Shown: positions 7,521 to 17,164, numbered from the stretch's first letter. The stretch: 64,000 bases of DNA from Streptomyces sp. LBL (GCF_029893585.1 NZ_JARXYX010000011.1:181458-245457), one strand, 5' to 3'. Notes: a model not told the origin generated them from the sequence alone. Numbers and translations: made by a program.

Positions 7521-8611
7521 ACCCGCCGAGCGTTCCCCGCCGCGATCAGCCCCGCCACCCGCTCCGCGTCCGCCAGTGACCACGCGCCCTCGGCGACCCA
7601 CGTCCCGAGCACCCTGGAGAGGGCCTCACGGAACAGCCGCGCCCCCACGACGTGCAGTTCGGGCAGCCCCTGGGCACCGCTGGAGAAGAGGATCTTGCCG
7701 AACGGGGCCGGCTCCAGGATCTCCGCCAGGACGGTGGCGGCCCGGGCGCCGGTGCGCGCCAGCGCGGCGCCCGAGTCGGCGTACACATGCGGGAAGACCC
7801 CGGCGAGATGGGCGGCGTGCCGGTGGTACGGGTAGCTGTGCAGCAGGACGAGGTCGGTACCCAGGCCGGCCGTGGCCCGCACGAAGTCGGTCAGCAGGGC
7901 CGGGTCGGTGCGGTCGATGCGCAGGCCCGGTTCGCCGAGCCCGGCGTGCAGTTGGAGGGGCCGGCCGGAGGCGACCGCGATCCACAGCAGGTGTCGTAGC
8001 AGCACCGGATCGCTCAGCTCCCCGCCCACCCGGCGCCCGGCGAGCCAGCGCCCCGCCGCGCCCCTCACCTCGCCCGGCCCCGGCGGCTGAGGCGCGAGCG
8101 CCGGACCGTGCCGTACGCCCGCCGCCGAGGAGAAGGCGACCGCGTTCGCGGCAGCCGCGTGCACCGACTCGGCGAGATTGGCGAGGAAGGACTCGACGGT
8201 GCCGGAGGTGTCGGCGACCTGTTCGGCGAGGAGTTCCAGCCGTACGATCTCGCGGGCCTCGGCGCCCGCGGCCGAGGCCAGTTCGCCGGGTCCGGTGAGG
8301 TCGCCGGGCAGCCCGGTGTCCACCAGATACGTCGTGATGCCGCTGCCGCGCAGCAGGCGACGGCCCGACTCCAGTACGCCGAGTTCACGGCGCCGGGCGA
8401 GATAGCGGGCGGGTGTGCAGTGCGGTTCCAGGCCGAGCAGCGGGGGGCACCAGCGGCGTACCGCGAACCCGGTCTGGGTGTCGAAGAGCGTCGTGCCCGG
8501 CGCGGGCGGGCCCTCGGTGCGGACGAGCTGGGCCTCGAAAGTGCCGAGGCCCAGCTCCGTGCGCAGTACCCCGTGGCAGTACTGGTCCACCAGGGACGGC
8601 GTTTCGATCAT
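7505..8611 (-). CDS. Amidohydrolase-family protein (TIM-barrel metal-dependent hydrolase)
   Basis: 368 aa from ATG 8611 (MIETPSLVDQYCHG). The N-terminal LVDQYCHGVLR is a diverged form of the metal-binding segment at the first strand. A later LLHSYPYHRHAAHLAGVFPHVYADSG and the C-terminal GKILFSSGAQGLPELHVVG fit the amidohydrolase-2 fold, related to the N-terminal half of FluG-type proteins. Also RPLQLHAGLGEPGLRIDRTDPALL. Substrate unknown. It is transcribed towards ctaA across two repeat arrays. Confidence 0.78.
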   Translation of the reverse strand: MIETPSLVDQYCHGVLRTELGLGTFEAQLVRTEGPPAPGTTLFDTQTGFAVRRWCPPLLGLEPHCTPARYLARRRELGVLESGRRLLRGSGITTYLVDTGLPGDLTGPGELASAAGAEAREIVRLELLAEQVADTSGTVESFLANLAESVHAAAANAVAFSSAAGVRHGPALAPQPPGPGEVRGAAGRWLAGRRVGGELSDPVLLRHLLWIAVASGRPLQLHAGLGEPGLRIDRTDPALLTDFVRATAGLGTDLVLLHSYPYHRHAAHLAGVFPHVYADSGAALARTGARAATVLAEILEPAPFGKILFSSGAQGLPELHVVGARLFREALSRVLGTWVAEGAWSLADAERVAGLIAAGNARRVYGLE

Positions 8612-8692
8612 CCGGACTCCCCGTGACTGGACCACGTCCGAGGACCGCGTCTTCCTACGGCCCCCCACGGGTCCTAACGGGTGAACCGGGCA

Positions 8693-9040
8693 TCAGGTGT
8701 TGCTCGGACCGCCCACCTGGATTCCGGCCATGCGCGTCCACTCGTACGGACCGGTCCGCACCTTGGCCGCGAACTCGCCGTCGAAGGCCTCGTGCACCGT
8801 GATCCCGGCCTTCTCGACCGCCTTCTCGGCGATCTCGTACGACGGGGCCACCAGGTCGCCCCAGCCACCGTCCTCGCCGACGAGCACGATCCGCGCGCCG
8901 CGCTGTCCGAGGTAGGCCACCTGGCCCTCGGCGCCGCCGTGCGCCGTGGAGAAGGCGCCGATCTGCCGGGCCAGCCGGGCCACCCTGCGCGCGGCCTGCT
9001 TGGCCTCGGTGCGCTCGTCAACCTGCTGCGTGTCTGCCAT
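8693..9040 (-). CDS. Conserved small protein of unknown function
   Basis: 115 aa from ATG 9040 (MADTQQVDERTEAKQ). A basic helical N-terminus (about residues 10-28) precedes a compact alpha/beta part (QVAYLGQRGARIVLVGEDGGWGDLV, then AVEKAGITVHEAFDGEF). No signal peptide or membrane segment. A TAGCAT box lies exactly 7 nt upstream of the ATG, so it may be leaderless. It sits just after the ctaB terminator and appears to be its own unit. I recognise no function. Confidence 0.75.
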   Translation of the reverse strand: MADTQQVDERTEAKQAARRVARLARQIGAFSTAHGGAEGQVAYLGQRGARIVLVGEDGGWGDLVAPSYEIAEKAVEKAGITVHEAFDGEFAAKVRTGPYEWTRMAGIQVGGPSNT

Positions 9041-9047
9041 GGTCAGG

Positions 9048-9053
9048 ATGCTA
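9048..9053 (-). promoter_or_regulatory. -10 box TAGCAT, predicted leaderless promoter
   Basis: TAGCAT on the minus strand followed by 7 nt and ATG 9040. No clear -35 seen. Confidence 0.4.
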
Positions 9054-9073
9054 CCGGCGGGTAGAGGAAACGG

Positions 9074-9117
9074 CGACGGGCGGGGTGCGTGGCCTTGACC
9101 ACGCACCCCGCCCGTCG
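9074..9117 (-). terminator. ctaB transcription terminator, 19-bp perfect stem
   Basis: CGACGGGCGGGGTGCGTGG pairs perfectly with its complement across a 6-nt loop (CCTTGA). No U-tract, as usual in streptomycetes. It begins 15 bp after the ctaB stop. Confidence 0.9.
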
Positions 9118-9132
9118 GACGTCACCCAGGCG

Positions 9133-10086
9133 TCAGCGGAGGAAGGGATCCACCGCGACCGCCACGAACAGGAGCGACACATAGGTGATCGACCAGTGGA
9201 ACAGCCGCATCTCCTTGAGCTTGCCCCCGGTCGCCTCGGCCTTGGCCCGGCTCTGCAGCCCGTGGGCCTCCCACAGCCAGAAGCCGCCGGCCAGCAGCGC
9301 GACCGCCGTGTAGAACCAGCCGGTGTAGCCGAGCGGCGTCAGCAGCAGCGACACCGCGACCATCACCCAGCTGTAGAGGACGATCTGCCGGGCGACCACC
9401 TTGTTGGAGGCGACGACCGGAAGCATCGGCACGCCCACGCGGGCGTAGTCCTCCTTGACCTTCATGGACAGCGGCCAGTAGTGCGGCGGCGTCCAGAAGA
9501 ACATGACGAGGAAGAGGATGACCGGCGCCCACGACATCGAGTTCGTCACCGAGGACCAGCCGATGAGCACGGGCAGACAGCCGGCGATGCCGCCCCACAC
9601 GATGTTCTGCGAGGTACGTCGCTTGAGGATCATCGTGTAGACGACCACGTAGAAGAGGAGCGCGCCGAGCGACAGCCAGGCCGACAGCCAGTTGACGGTC
9701 AGGCCGAACAGCAGCGTCGAGACGACCGCGAGGGTGATGCCGAAGGCCAGACACTCGCGCGGGCTGACCATGCCGGTGACCAGCGGGCGCTGCGAGGTGC
9801 GGTCCATCAGCGCGTCGATGTCGCGGTCGAGGTACATGTTGAGCGCGTTGGCGCCGCCCGCGGACAGGTAGCCGCCGACACAGGTGAGCAGGACCAGCCC
9901 GAGGTCGGGGACGCCCTGCTGCGCCAGGAACATCACCGGGACGGTGGTGATCAGCAGCAGCTCGATGATCCGAGGCTTGGTCAGAGCTACGAACGCCTTG
10001 ACACGGGCCCCGAACGGCCGGTGGCTCGGACCCTGGCTCGCACCGAGCACCCCCGCTGGACGGGATTCGACGGCCGTCACGCACAC
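9133..10086 (-). CDS. ctaB: CtaB, protoheme IX farnesyltransferase (heme O synthase)
   Basis: 317 aa polytopic UbiA-family prenyltransferase. It attaches the farnesyl group of FPP to heme B to make heme O, which CtaA then converts to heme A. The prenyl-diphosphate motif NALNMYLDRDIDALMDRT lies at residues 80-97 (N-x3-D-x3-D-x4-D arrangement). About eight or nine membrane segments follow, including the WAPVILFLVMFFWTPPHYW region. Start ATG 10086, or GTG 10080. It is divergent from the tkt operon across about 400 bp and ends in a strong hairpin. Confidence 0.95.
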   Translation of the reverse strand: MCVTAVESRPAGVLGASQGPSHRPFGARVKAFVALTKPRIIELLLITTVPVMFLAQQGVPDLGLVLLTCVGGYLSAGGANALNMYLDRDIDALMDRTSQRPLVTGMVSPRECLAFGITLAVVSTLLFGLTVNWLSAWLSLGALLFYVVVYTMILKRRTSQNIVWGGIAGCLPVLIGWSSVTNSMSWAPVILFLVMFFWTPPHYWPLSMKVKEDYARVGVPMLPVVASNKVVARQIVLYSWVMVAVSLLLTPLGYTGWFYTAVALLAGGFWLWEAHGLQSRAKAEATGGKLKEMRLFHWSITYVSLLFVAVAVDPFLR

Positions 10087-10484
10087 CCCTCAGAGACATC
10101 CCAGCGAGCCCGGCCGTGTGAAGTCCCGGTAAAGGCTCGCGCGTACCACGCCACTGTAGACGTTGCCCATACCTCGACATTCGCGGGGGTGGGGTCGGGG
10201 GTGGGGTCGCGTTGGCCGACCCGCTGGGAAGAGCTGGGCGGCACTCGATTGAGCACTCCGATGAGCGGCTCCGTATTCACCTGCCGAACCGGGAAAGGCC
10301 CCGTCCGGAGGCGGATCCCGACCAGTCCCGGCAGTCTGGAATGGCTCGAAATAACGCACGTACCGACGGGGGTAGGCTCGACAACGGCCGGGGCGTCCAG
10401 TGCACCGGCATTCGACATGCGTGGCGTTTCTCCATGCGTGACGTTCCGACATGCGTGACATGTGGAGAGGAGCCCTGACCCAGG
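10087..10484. other. ctaB/tkt divergent promoter region, no gene
   Basis: 398 bp between divergent genes. No ORF here has coding character. It has a possible tkt -10 (TAGGCT near 10374), a TACAGT box facing ctaB, and a 17-bp triple repeat just before tkt. Confidence 0.6.
10416..10466. repeat. 17-bp direct repeat, three copies, in the tkt leader
   Basis: CATGCGTG recurs at 10416, 10433 and 10450, each starting a 17-bp unit (CATGCGTG[G/A]CGTT in the first two). The third runs into the GGAGAGGAG ribosome-binding region of tkt. It could be an operator or leader element. Confidence 0.75.
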
Positions 10485-12572
10485 GTGAGCACCAAGCCGA
10501 CCACCACAGACCTCGAGTGGACCGAGGTGGACCAGCGGGCCGTGGACACCGCCCGCGTCCTGGCCGCCGATGCCGTACAGAAGGTCGGCAACGGCCATCC
10601 CGGTACGGCGATGAGCCTGGCGCCTGCCGCCTACACCCTCTTCCAGAAGGTGATGCGGCACGACCCGGCGGACCCCGACTGGGTCGGCCGCGACCGGTTC
10701 GTGCTGTCGGCCGGCCACTCGTCGCTGACCCTCTACACCCAGCTGTACCTGGCCGGATTCGGCCTTCATCTGGAGGACCTGAAGTCGTTCCGCACGTGGG
10801 GTTCGAAGACCCCGGGCCACCCCGAGTACGGCCACACCACCGGTGTGGAGACCACCACCGGTCCGCTGGGCCAGGGTGTCGCCAACGCGGTGGGCATGGC
10901 GATGGCCGCCCGCTACGAGCGCGGTCTGTTCGACCCGGACGCCCCCGAGGGCGAGTCCCCCTTCGACCACTTCATCTTCGCGATCGCCGGTGACGGCTGC
11001 CTCCAGGAGGGCATCTCCTCGGAGGCTTCCTCGCTGGCCGGCCACCAGAAGCTCGGCAACCTCGTCCTCCTGTGGGACGACAACCACATCTCCATCGAGG
11101 GCGACACCGAGACGGCCGTCTCCGAGGACACCGTCAAGCGGTACGAGGCGTACGGCTGGCACGTGCAGCGCGTGGCCCCGAAGCCGGACGGTGACATCGA
11201 CCCGCACGCCCTGTACGACGCCATCGAGGCCGCCAAGCAGGTCACCGACCGGCCGTCGTTCATCGCGATGCGCTCGATCATCGCCTGGCCGGCCCCCAAC
11301 GCCCAGAACACCGAGGCCGCGCACGGCTCGGCGCTGGGCGACGACGAGGTCGCGGCCACCAAGCGTGTCCTGGGCTTCGACCCGGAGAAGACCTTCGAGG
11401 TCGCCGACGAGGTCCTCGCGCACACCCGGGCCCTGGGTGAGCGAGGCCGTCAGGCCAAGGCCGAGTGGGAGAAGTCCTTCCAGGAGTGGCGCGGCAACAA
11501 CCCGCAGCGCGCGGCCGAGTTCGACCGTGTCGCCGCGGGCGAGCTGCCCACGGGCTGGGAGGAGAAGATCCCGGTCTTCGAGGCGGGCAAGGGTGTCGCC
11601 ACCCGTGCCGCGTCCGGCAAGGTGCTGCAGGCGCTGGGCGCGGTCGTCCCGGAGCTGTGGGGCGGCTCGGCCGACCTGGCCGGCTCGAACAACACGACGA
11701 TCGACAAGACGAGTTCCTTCCTGCCGGCGGACAACCCGCTGCCGGAGGCGAACCCGTACGGCCGCACGATCCACTTCGGCATCCGCGAGCACTCCATGGC
11801 CGCGGAGATGAACGGCATCGCGCTGCACGGCAACACCCGCATCTACGGCGGCACCTTCCTGGTGTTCTCCGACTACATGCGCAACGCGGTGCGTCTGTCG
11901 GCCCTGATGCACCTGCCGGTGACGTACGTGTGGACGCACGACTCGGTCGGCCTCGGCGAGGACGGCCCCACCCACCAGCCGGTCGAGCACCTGGCCTCGC
12001 TGCGCGCCCTCCCGGGCCTGAACGTGGTCCGCCCGGCCGACGCCAACGAGACGGCGCTCGCCTGGCGCGAGATCCTCCGACGCTGGACGAAGGAGTTCGG
12101 CAAGGGTGCCCCGCACGGCCTCGCGCTGACCCGCCAGGGCGTGCCGACGTACGAGCCCGACGAGAACGCGGCCAAGGGCGGTTACGTCCTGTTCGAGGCC
12201 TCCACCGGGACGCCGGAGGTGGTTCTGATCGCCACCGGTTCCGAGGTGCACGTCGCCGTGGAGGCGCGCGAGCAGCTCGAAGCCGACGGTGTGCCGACCC
12301 GAGTCGTGTCCATGCCGTCCGTGGAGTGGTTCGAGGAGCAGGACCAGGGGTACCGGGACAGCGTCCTGCCGCCTGCGGTCAAGGCGCGGGTCGCGGTCGA
12401 GGCCGGTATCGGTCTCACCTGGCACAAGTACGTCGGGGACGCCGGTCGCATCGTTTCCCTGGAGCACTTCGGTGCTTCGGCCGACGGCAAGGTTCTCTTC
12501 CGCGAGTTCGGCTTCACTGCGGAGAACGTGGCCGCCGTCGCCCGGGAATCGATCGCCGCAGCCCAGCGCTGA
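10485..12572 (+). CDS. tkt: Transketolase
   Basis: 695 aa, full length. A TPP-dependent cytosolic enzyme moving two-carbon units between pentose, tetrose and triose phosphates. Visible: GNGHPGTAMSLAP (residues 36-48), TPP/Mg motif GDGCLQEG at 169 onward, and the pyrimidine-domain segments FGIREHSMAAEMNGIALHG and THDSVGLGEDGPTHQPVEHL. Starts at GTG 10485 behind GGAGAGGAG. First gene of an operon tkt-tal-zwf-opcA-pgl covering the non-oxidative and oxidative pentose-phosphate branches. Confidence 0.97.
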   Translation: MSTKPTTTDLEWTEVDQRAVDTARVLAADAVQKVGNGHPGTAMSLAPAAYTLFQKVMRHDPADPDWVGRDRFVLSAGHSSLTLYTQLYLAGFGLHLEDLKSFRTWGSKTPGHPEYGHTTGVETTTGPLGQGVANAVGMAMAARYERGLFDPDAPEGESPFDHFIFAIAGDGCLQEGISSEASSLAGHQKLGNLVLLWDDNHISIEGDTETAVSEDTVKRYEAYGWHVQRVAPKPDGDIDPHALYDAIEAAKQVTDRPSFIAMRSIIAWPAPNAQNTEAAHGSALGDDEVAATKRVLGFDPEKTFEVADEVLAHTRALGERGRQAKAEWEKSFQEWRGNNPQRAAEFDRVAAGELPTGWEEKIPVFEAGKGVATRAASGKVLQALGAVVPELWGGSADLAGSNNTTIDKTSSFLPADNPLPEANPYGRTIHFGIREHSMAAEMNGIALHGNTRIYGGTFLVFSDYMRNAVRLSALMHLPVTYVWTHDSVGLGEDGPTHQPVEHLASLRALPGLNVVRPADANETALAWREILRRWTKEFGKGAPHGLALTRQGVPTYEPDENAAKGGYVLFEASTGTPEVVLIATGSEVHVAVEAREQLEADGVPTRVVSMPSVEWFEEQDQGYRDSVLPPAVKARVAVEAGIGLTWHKYVGDAGRIVSLEHFGASADGKVLFREFGFTAENVAAVARESIAAAQR

Positions 12573-12606
12573 CGCTCACATACGACACGTAGGAGATGGA
12601 ATTTCC

Positions 12607-13725
12607 ATGACAGACGCACTCAAGCGCCTCTCCGAGGAGGGCGTCGCGATCTGGCTGGACGACCTGTCGCGCAAGCGGATCACGTCCGGCAACCTCGCCG
12701 AGCTGATGGACCAGCAGCACGTCGTGGGCGTCACCACCAACCCATCGATCTTCCAGAAGGCGATCTCCGAGGGCGACGGCTACGACCAGCAGGTCTCCGA
12801 CCTCGCCTTCCGCAAGGTCAGCGTCGAAGAGGCCATCCGCATGATCACGACGGCGGACGTCCGGGACGCCGCCGACATCCTGCGCCCGGTCTTCGACGCC
12901 ACGGGCGGCCAGGACGGCCGGGTGTCGATCGAGGTCGACCCGCGGCTGGCCCACAACACCAAGGCGACGGTCGCCGAGGCCAAGCAGCTCGCCTGGCTGG
13001 TCGACCGTCCCAACACCCTCATCAAGATCCCGGCCACCCGCGCCGGCATCCCGGCGATCACCGAGGTCATCAGCCTCGGCATCAGCGTCAACGTCACGCT
13101 GATCTTCTCGCTGGAGCGCTACCGCGAGGTCATGGACGCGTTCCTCGCGGGTCTGGAGAAGGCCAAGGAGCGCGGCCTGGACCTCTCGCAGATCCACTCC
13201 GTGGCGTCCTTCTTCGTGTCCCGCGTGGACACCGAGATCGACAAGCGGATCGACGCGCTCGGCACCGACGCGGCCAAGGCCGCCCGCGGCAAGGCCGGCG
13301 TCGCCAACGCGCGCCTGGCCTACCAGGCGTACGAGGAGATCTTCTCCTCGGACCGCTGGAGCCCGCTGGAGAAGGCGGGCGCCAACAAGCAGCGTCCGCT
13401 GTGGGCGTCGACCGGTGTGAAGGACAAGGCGTACAAGGACACCATGTACGTCGAGGAGCTGGTCGCGCCGAACACGGTGAACACCATGCCGGAGGCGACC
13501 CTGTTCGCCGCCGAGGACCACGGTGAGATCCGCGGCAACGCGATCGCCGGTACGTACGAGCAGGCCCGCGCCGACATCGACGCGGTCGAGAAGCTCGGGA
13601 TCTCGTACGACGAGGTGGTCGAGCTCCTGGAGGTCGAGGGCGTCGACAAGTTCGAGGCGTCCTGGACCGACCTGCTCAAGTCGACCGAGGCGGAGCTCCA
13701 GCGCCTCGCCCCCTCGGAGGGCTGA
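12607..13725 (+). CDS. tal: Transaldolase
   Basis: 372 aa, the long actinobacterial transaldolase class. It transfers dihydroxyacetone from sedoheptulose-7-phosphate to glyceraldehyde-3-phosphate. The Schiff-base lysine is K140 in TLIKIPATRAG. The N-terminal GVTTNPSIFQKAI and a C-terminal MPEATLFAAEDHG are family signatures. It starts 34 bp after tkt with a GGAG site, and zwf begins 4 bp after its stop, indicating a single transcript. Confidence 0.96.
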   Translation: MTDALKRLSEEGVAIWLDDLSRKRITSGNLAELMDQQHVVGVTTNPSIFQKAISEGDGYDQQVSDLAFRKVSVEEAIRMITTADVRDAADILRPVFDATGGQDGRVSIEVDPRLAHNTKATVAEAKQLAWLVDRPNTLIKIPATRAGIPAITEVISLGISVNVTLIFSLERYREVMDAFLAGLEKAKERGLDLSQIHSVASFFVSRVDTEIDKRIDALGTDAAKAARGKAGVANARLAYQAYEEIFSSDRWSPLEKAGANKQRPLWASTGVKDKAYKDTMYVEELVAPNTVNTMPEATLFAAEDHGEIRGNAIAGTYEQARADIDAVEKLGISYDEVVELLEVEGVDKFEASWTDLLKSTEAELQRLAPSEG

Positions 13726-13729
13726 TCCC

Positions 13730-15268
13730 TTGGCACCAAACTCCGGTTCCGGAGCGAACCCGCTCCGTGACCCCGCCGACCGGCGGCTCCCGCGTATCGC
13801 GGGGCCGTCGGGCCTGGTGATCTTCGGCGTCACGGGAGATCTGTCACGGAAGAAGCTCATGCCCGCCGTGTACGACCTCGCGAACCGGGGTCTGCTGCCG
13901 CCGGGTTTCTCGCTGGTCGGTTTCGCCCGGCGGGAGTGGCAGAACGAGGACTTCGCTCAGGAGGTCCACGACGCCGTCAAGGAGCACGCACGGACGCCGT
14001 TCCGTGAGGAGGTCTGGCAGCAGCTCATCCAGGGGATGCGTTTCGTCCAGGGCACCTTCGACGACGACGACGCGTTCGAGCGGCTGCGCGGCACCATCGA
14101 GGAGCTGGACAAGGCGCAGGGCACGGGCGGCAACTTCGCCTTCTACCTGTCCGTGCCGCCGTCCGCCTTCCCGGTGGTCATCCAGCAGCTGAAGAAGCAC
14201 GGTCTGGCCGACCAGTCGGGCGGTTCCTGGCGGCGCGCGGTCATCGAGAAGCCCTTCGGCCACAACCTGAAGTCGGCCGAGGAGCTCAACGCGACGGTCG
14301 AGGACGTCTTCGCGCCGGACCAGGTCTTCCGCATCGACCACTATCTCGGCAAGGAGACCGTCCAGAACATTCTGGCGCTCCGCTTCGCCAACACGATGTT
14401 CGAGCCGATCTGGAACCGGTCCTTCGTGGACCACGTGCAGATCACCATGGCCGAGGACATCGGCATCGGCGGCCGTGCCGGGTACTACGACGGCATCGGC
14501 GCCGCCCGTGACGTCATCCAGAACCACCTGCTCCAGCTCATGGCGCTGACCGCGATGGAGGAGCCGTCCTCGTTCGACGCGGACGCGCTCGCCGCCGAGA
14601 AGACCAAGGTGCTCGGCGCGGTGAAGCTGCCGAAGGACCTCGGCAAGGACACCGTCCGCGGGCAGTACGCGGCCGGCTGGCAGGGCGGCGAGAAGGTCAT
14701 CGGCTACCTCGAAGAGGACGGCATCGACCACAAGTCGAAGACCGACACGTACGCGGCGATCAAGGTGGAGATCGACAACCGCCGCTGGGCGGGCGTCCCC
14801 TTCTACCTGCGCACCGGCAAGCGGCTGGGCCGCCGGGTCACCGAGATCGCGGTGGTCTTCCAGCGGGCGCCGCACTCCCCCTTCGACCACACGGCGACGG
14901 AGGAGCTCGGCAAGAACGCGATCGTCATCCGCGTCCAGCCCGACGAGGGCGTCACGGTCCGCTTCGGCTCCAAGGTGCCCGGCACCTCGATGGAGATCCG
15001 GGACGTGTCCATGGACTTCGCCTACGGCGAGTCGTTCACGGAGTCCAGCCCGGAGGCGTACGAGCGGCTCATCCTCGACGTGCTGCTCGGCGACTCGAAC
15101 CTCTTCCCGCGCACCGAGGAGGTCGAGCTGTCCTGGAAGATCCTCGACCCGATCGAGGAGCACTGGGACCAGCACGGCAAGCCCGCCCAGTACGAGGCCG
15201 GTACCTGGGGCCCCGTCGAGGCGGACGACATGCTCGAGCAAGACGGACGGAGCTGGCGCCGGCCATGA
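13730..15268 (+). CDS. zwf: Glucose-6-phosphate 1-dehydrogenase
   Basis: 512 aa from TTG 13730. The start was chosen because CGGAGG lies 10-15 nt upstream and the encoded MAPNSGSGANPLRD leads into the conserved core. Rossmann motif GVTGDLSRKKLMPA at 33-46; the substrate and catalytic segment RIDHYLGKE is at 201-209. It oxidises glucose-6-phosphate to 6-phosphogluconolactone with reduction of NADP or F420-independent cofactor. Four bp separate it from tal; its stop overlaps opcA as ATGA, so the enzyme and its assembly factor are made together. Confidence 0.95.
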   Translation: MAPNSGSGANPLRDPADRRLPRIAGPSGLVIFGVTGDLSRKKLMPAVYDLANRGLLPPGFSLVGFARREWQNEDFAQEVHDAVKEHARTPFREEVWQQLIQGMRFVQGTFDDDDAFERLRGTIEELDKAQGTGGNFAFYLSVPPSAFPVVIQQLKKHGLADQSGGSWRRAVIEKPFGHNLKSAEELNATVEDVFAPDQVFRIDHYLGKETVQNILALRFANTMFEPIWNRSFVDHVQITMAEDIGIGGRAGYYDGIGAARDVIQNHLLQLMALTAMEEPSSFDADALAAEKTKVLGAVKLPKDLGKDTVRGQYAAGWQGGEKVIGYLEEDGIDHKSKTDTYAAIKVEIDNRRWAGVPFYLRTGKRLGRRVTEIAVVFQRAPHSPFDHTATEELGKNAIVIRVQPDEGVTVRFGSKVPGTSMEIRDVSMDFAYGESFTESSPEAYERLILDVLLGDSNLFPRTEEVELSWKILDPIEEHWDQHGKPAQYEAGTWGPVEADDMLEQDGRSWRRP

Positions 15269-16383
15269 AGATAGACCTCACGGACACCACGGCCAGCAAG
15301 ATCAACAAGGCGCTGGTGCAGGGCCGCCGGGCCATCGGCACCCCAGCCGTCGGCATGGTGCTCACACTGGTCATCGTCACGGACGAGGAGAACGCGTACG
15401 ACGCCCTGAAGGCCGCCAACGACGCCTCGGTCGAGCACCCCTCGCGCAAGCTCGTGGTCGTCAAGCGTGTCTCACGTTCGCCCCGCGACCGTACGCAGTC
15501 CCGGCTGGACGCCGAGGTGCGGGTGGGCGGGGAGGCCGGCACCGGCGAGACGGTCGTCCTGCGGCTGTACGGCGATGTCGTCAGCCACGCCCAGTCGGTC
15601 GTCCTGCCGCTGCTGCTGCCGGACGCGCCGGTGGTGGTCTGGTGGCCGGTGAACGCGCCCCTGGATCCGGCGAAGGACCCGCTGGGCGCCCTCGCCCAGC
15701 GCCGGGTCACCGACACCTACGCCTCCGAGCAGCCGGTACGGGAACTCGGAGCCCGCGCCGACGCCTACACGCCCGGGGACACGGATCTGTCGTGGACCCG
15801 GATCACGCCCTGGCGTTCGATGCTGGCGGCTGCTCTCGACCAGGTGACCTGCGAGGTCGAGGCGGTCGAGGTGGAGGGCGAGGAGTTCAACCCGAGCTGC
15901 GAGTTGCTGGCGATGTGGCTCGCGGACCGGCTGAACGTCCCGGTGAAGCGTTCACTGTCGTCGGGCCCCGGCCTGACGGCGGTCCGGATGAACACCGACT
16001 GCGGCCCGATCGTCCTCGACCGGGCGGACGGTTCCCTCGCCACCCTCTCCATCCAGGGGCAGCCGAACCGTGCGGTGGCGCTCAAGCGCCGCGACACGGC
16101 CGAGCTGATCGCGGAGGAGCTGCGGCGGCTGGATCCGGACGACACGTACGCGTCCGCGCTGCGGTTCGGGGTGGAGCGGCTGAGCACGTCGAACGGGTCG
16201 CGCGGCAAGGGTGCCGAGGCGCCCGCCCCGGAGCCGGCCACCCAGGCGGACACCGCCGCCGAGGGACCGGCCGCCAAAGGAGAAGGGGCCGCCGCGGTCC
16301 CTACTCCCCTTGAAGCGGCTGCGAAAGCACCCGCGAAGGAAGCGGCGGCACCGGCCCCGGTGAAGAGGACGGCGGCGAAGTGA
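15265..16383 (+). CDS. opcA: OpcA, glucose-6-phosphate dehydrogenase assembly protein
   Basis: 372 aa. OpcA is an allosteric effector or assembly partner of Zwf in cyanobacteria and actinobacteria. The N-terminal MKIDLTDTTASKINKAL and the central PDAPVVVWWPVNAP and TPWRSMLAAALDQV are family hallmarks. The last 55-60 residues are an Ala/Pro/Lys-rich, probably disordered tail (ending KRTAAK). It overlaps zwf (ATGA) and pgl (GTGA), so the three are translationally linked. Confidence 0.95.
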   Translation: MKIDLTDTTASKINKALVQGRRAIGTPAVGMVLTLVIVTDEENAYDALKAANDASVEHPSRKLVVVKRVSRSPRDRTQSRLDAEVRVGGEAGTGETVVLRLYGDVVSHAQSVVLPLLLPDAPVVVWWPVNAPLDPAKDPLGALAQRRVTDTYASEQPVRELGARADAYTPGDTDLSWTRITPWRSMLAAALDQVTCEVEAVEVEGEEFNPSCELLAMWLADRLNVPVKRSLSSGPGLTAVRMNTDCGPIVLDRADGSLATLSIQGQPNRAVALKRRDTAELIAEELRRLDPDDTYASALRFGVERLSTSNGSRGKGAEAPAPEPATQADTAAEGPAAKGEGAAAVPTPLEAAAKAPAKEAAAPAPVKRTAAK

Positions 16384-17162
16384 GCACTCCGCAGCTGGTC
16401 GTGCACCGCGACAAGGAGCTGATGGCGCAGGCCGCCGCGGCCCGCCTGATCACGAAGATCGTGGACGCGCAGGCCTCGCGCGGTGCGGCGTCCGTGGTCC
16501 TCACGGGCGGCCGCAACGGCAACGGCCTGCTCGCCGCCCTGGCCGCCGCGCCCGCTCGGGACGCCATCGACTGGGGCCGCCTCGACCTGTGGTGGGGCGA
16601 CGAGCGGTTCCTGCCCGAGGGCGACCCGGAACGCAATGTCACGCAGGCCCGCGAGGCCCTGCTGGACTCGGTGCCGCTGGACCCGAAGCGCGTGCACGCC
16701 ATGCCCGCGTCGGACGGACCGTACGGCGCCGACGCGGAGGCCGCGGCGGCGGGTTACGCCGAGGAACTGGCCCGTGCGGCGAGCCCGGAGAACCATGGCG
16801 CGGTACCGACCTTCGACGTCCTGATGCTGGGCGTGGGCCCGGACACCCACGTGGCGTCCCTGTTCCCTGAACTCCCGGCCGTCCGGGAGACCGAGCGCAC
16901 GGTCGTCGGCGTCCACGGCGCCCCGAAGCCCCCGCCGACCCGCATCACCCTCACCCTCCCGGCGATCCGGGCGGCCCGCGAGGTGTGGCTGCTGGCGGCC
17001 GGCGCGGACAAGGCCGAGGCTGTGGCGATCGGCCTCTCGGGCGCGGGCGAGATCCAGGCCCCGGCGGCGGGCGCACGCGGCAGGCAGCGCACCCTGTGGC
17101 TGCTGGACTCCGCGGCTGCTTCCCAGCTGCCGCGGTCGCTGTATCCGCCGGCGTTGTCGTGA
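16380..17162 (+). CDS. pgl: 6-phosphogluconolactonase
   Basis: 260 aa, DevB/Pgl type. It hydrolyses 6-phosphogluconolactone, the product of Zwf. Signature segments: VVLTGGRNGNGLLAAL (about residues 40-55), WWGDERFLPEGDPERN (about 70-85) and DVLMLGVGPDTHVASLFPE, the active-site loop. Start GTG 16380 overlaps the opcA stop. Last gene of the operon, followed immediately by a hairpin terminator. Confidence 0.95.
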   Translation: MSTPQLVVHRDKELMAQAAAARLITKIVDAQASRGAASVVLTGGRNGNGLLAALAAAPARDAIDWGRLDLWWGDERFLPEGDPERNVTQAREALLDSVPLDPKRVHAMPASDGPYGADAEAAAAGYAEELARAASPENHGAVPTFDVLMLGVGPDTHVASLFPELPAVRETERTVVGVHGAPKPPPTRITLTLPAIRAAREVWLLAAGADKAEAVAIGLSGAGEIQAPAAGARGRQRTLWLLDSAAASQLPRSLYPPALS

Positions 17163-17164
17163 GC

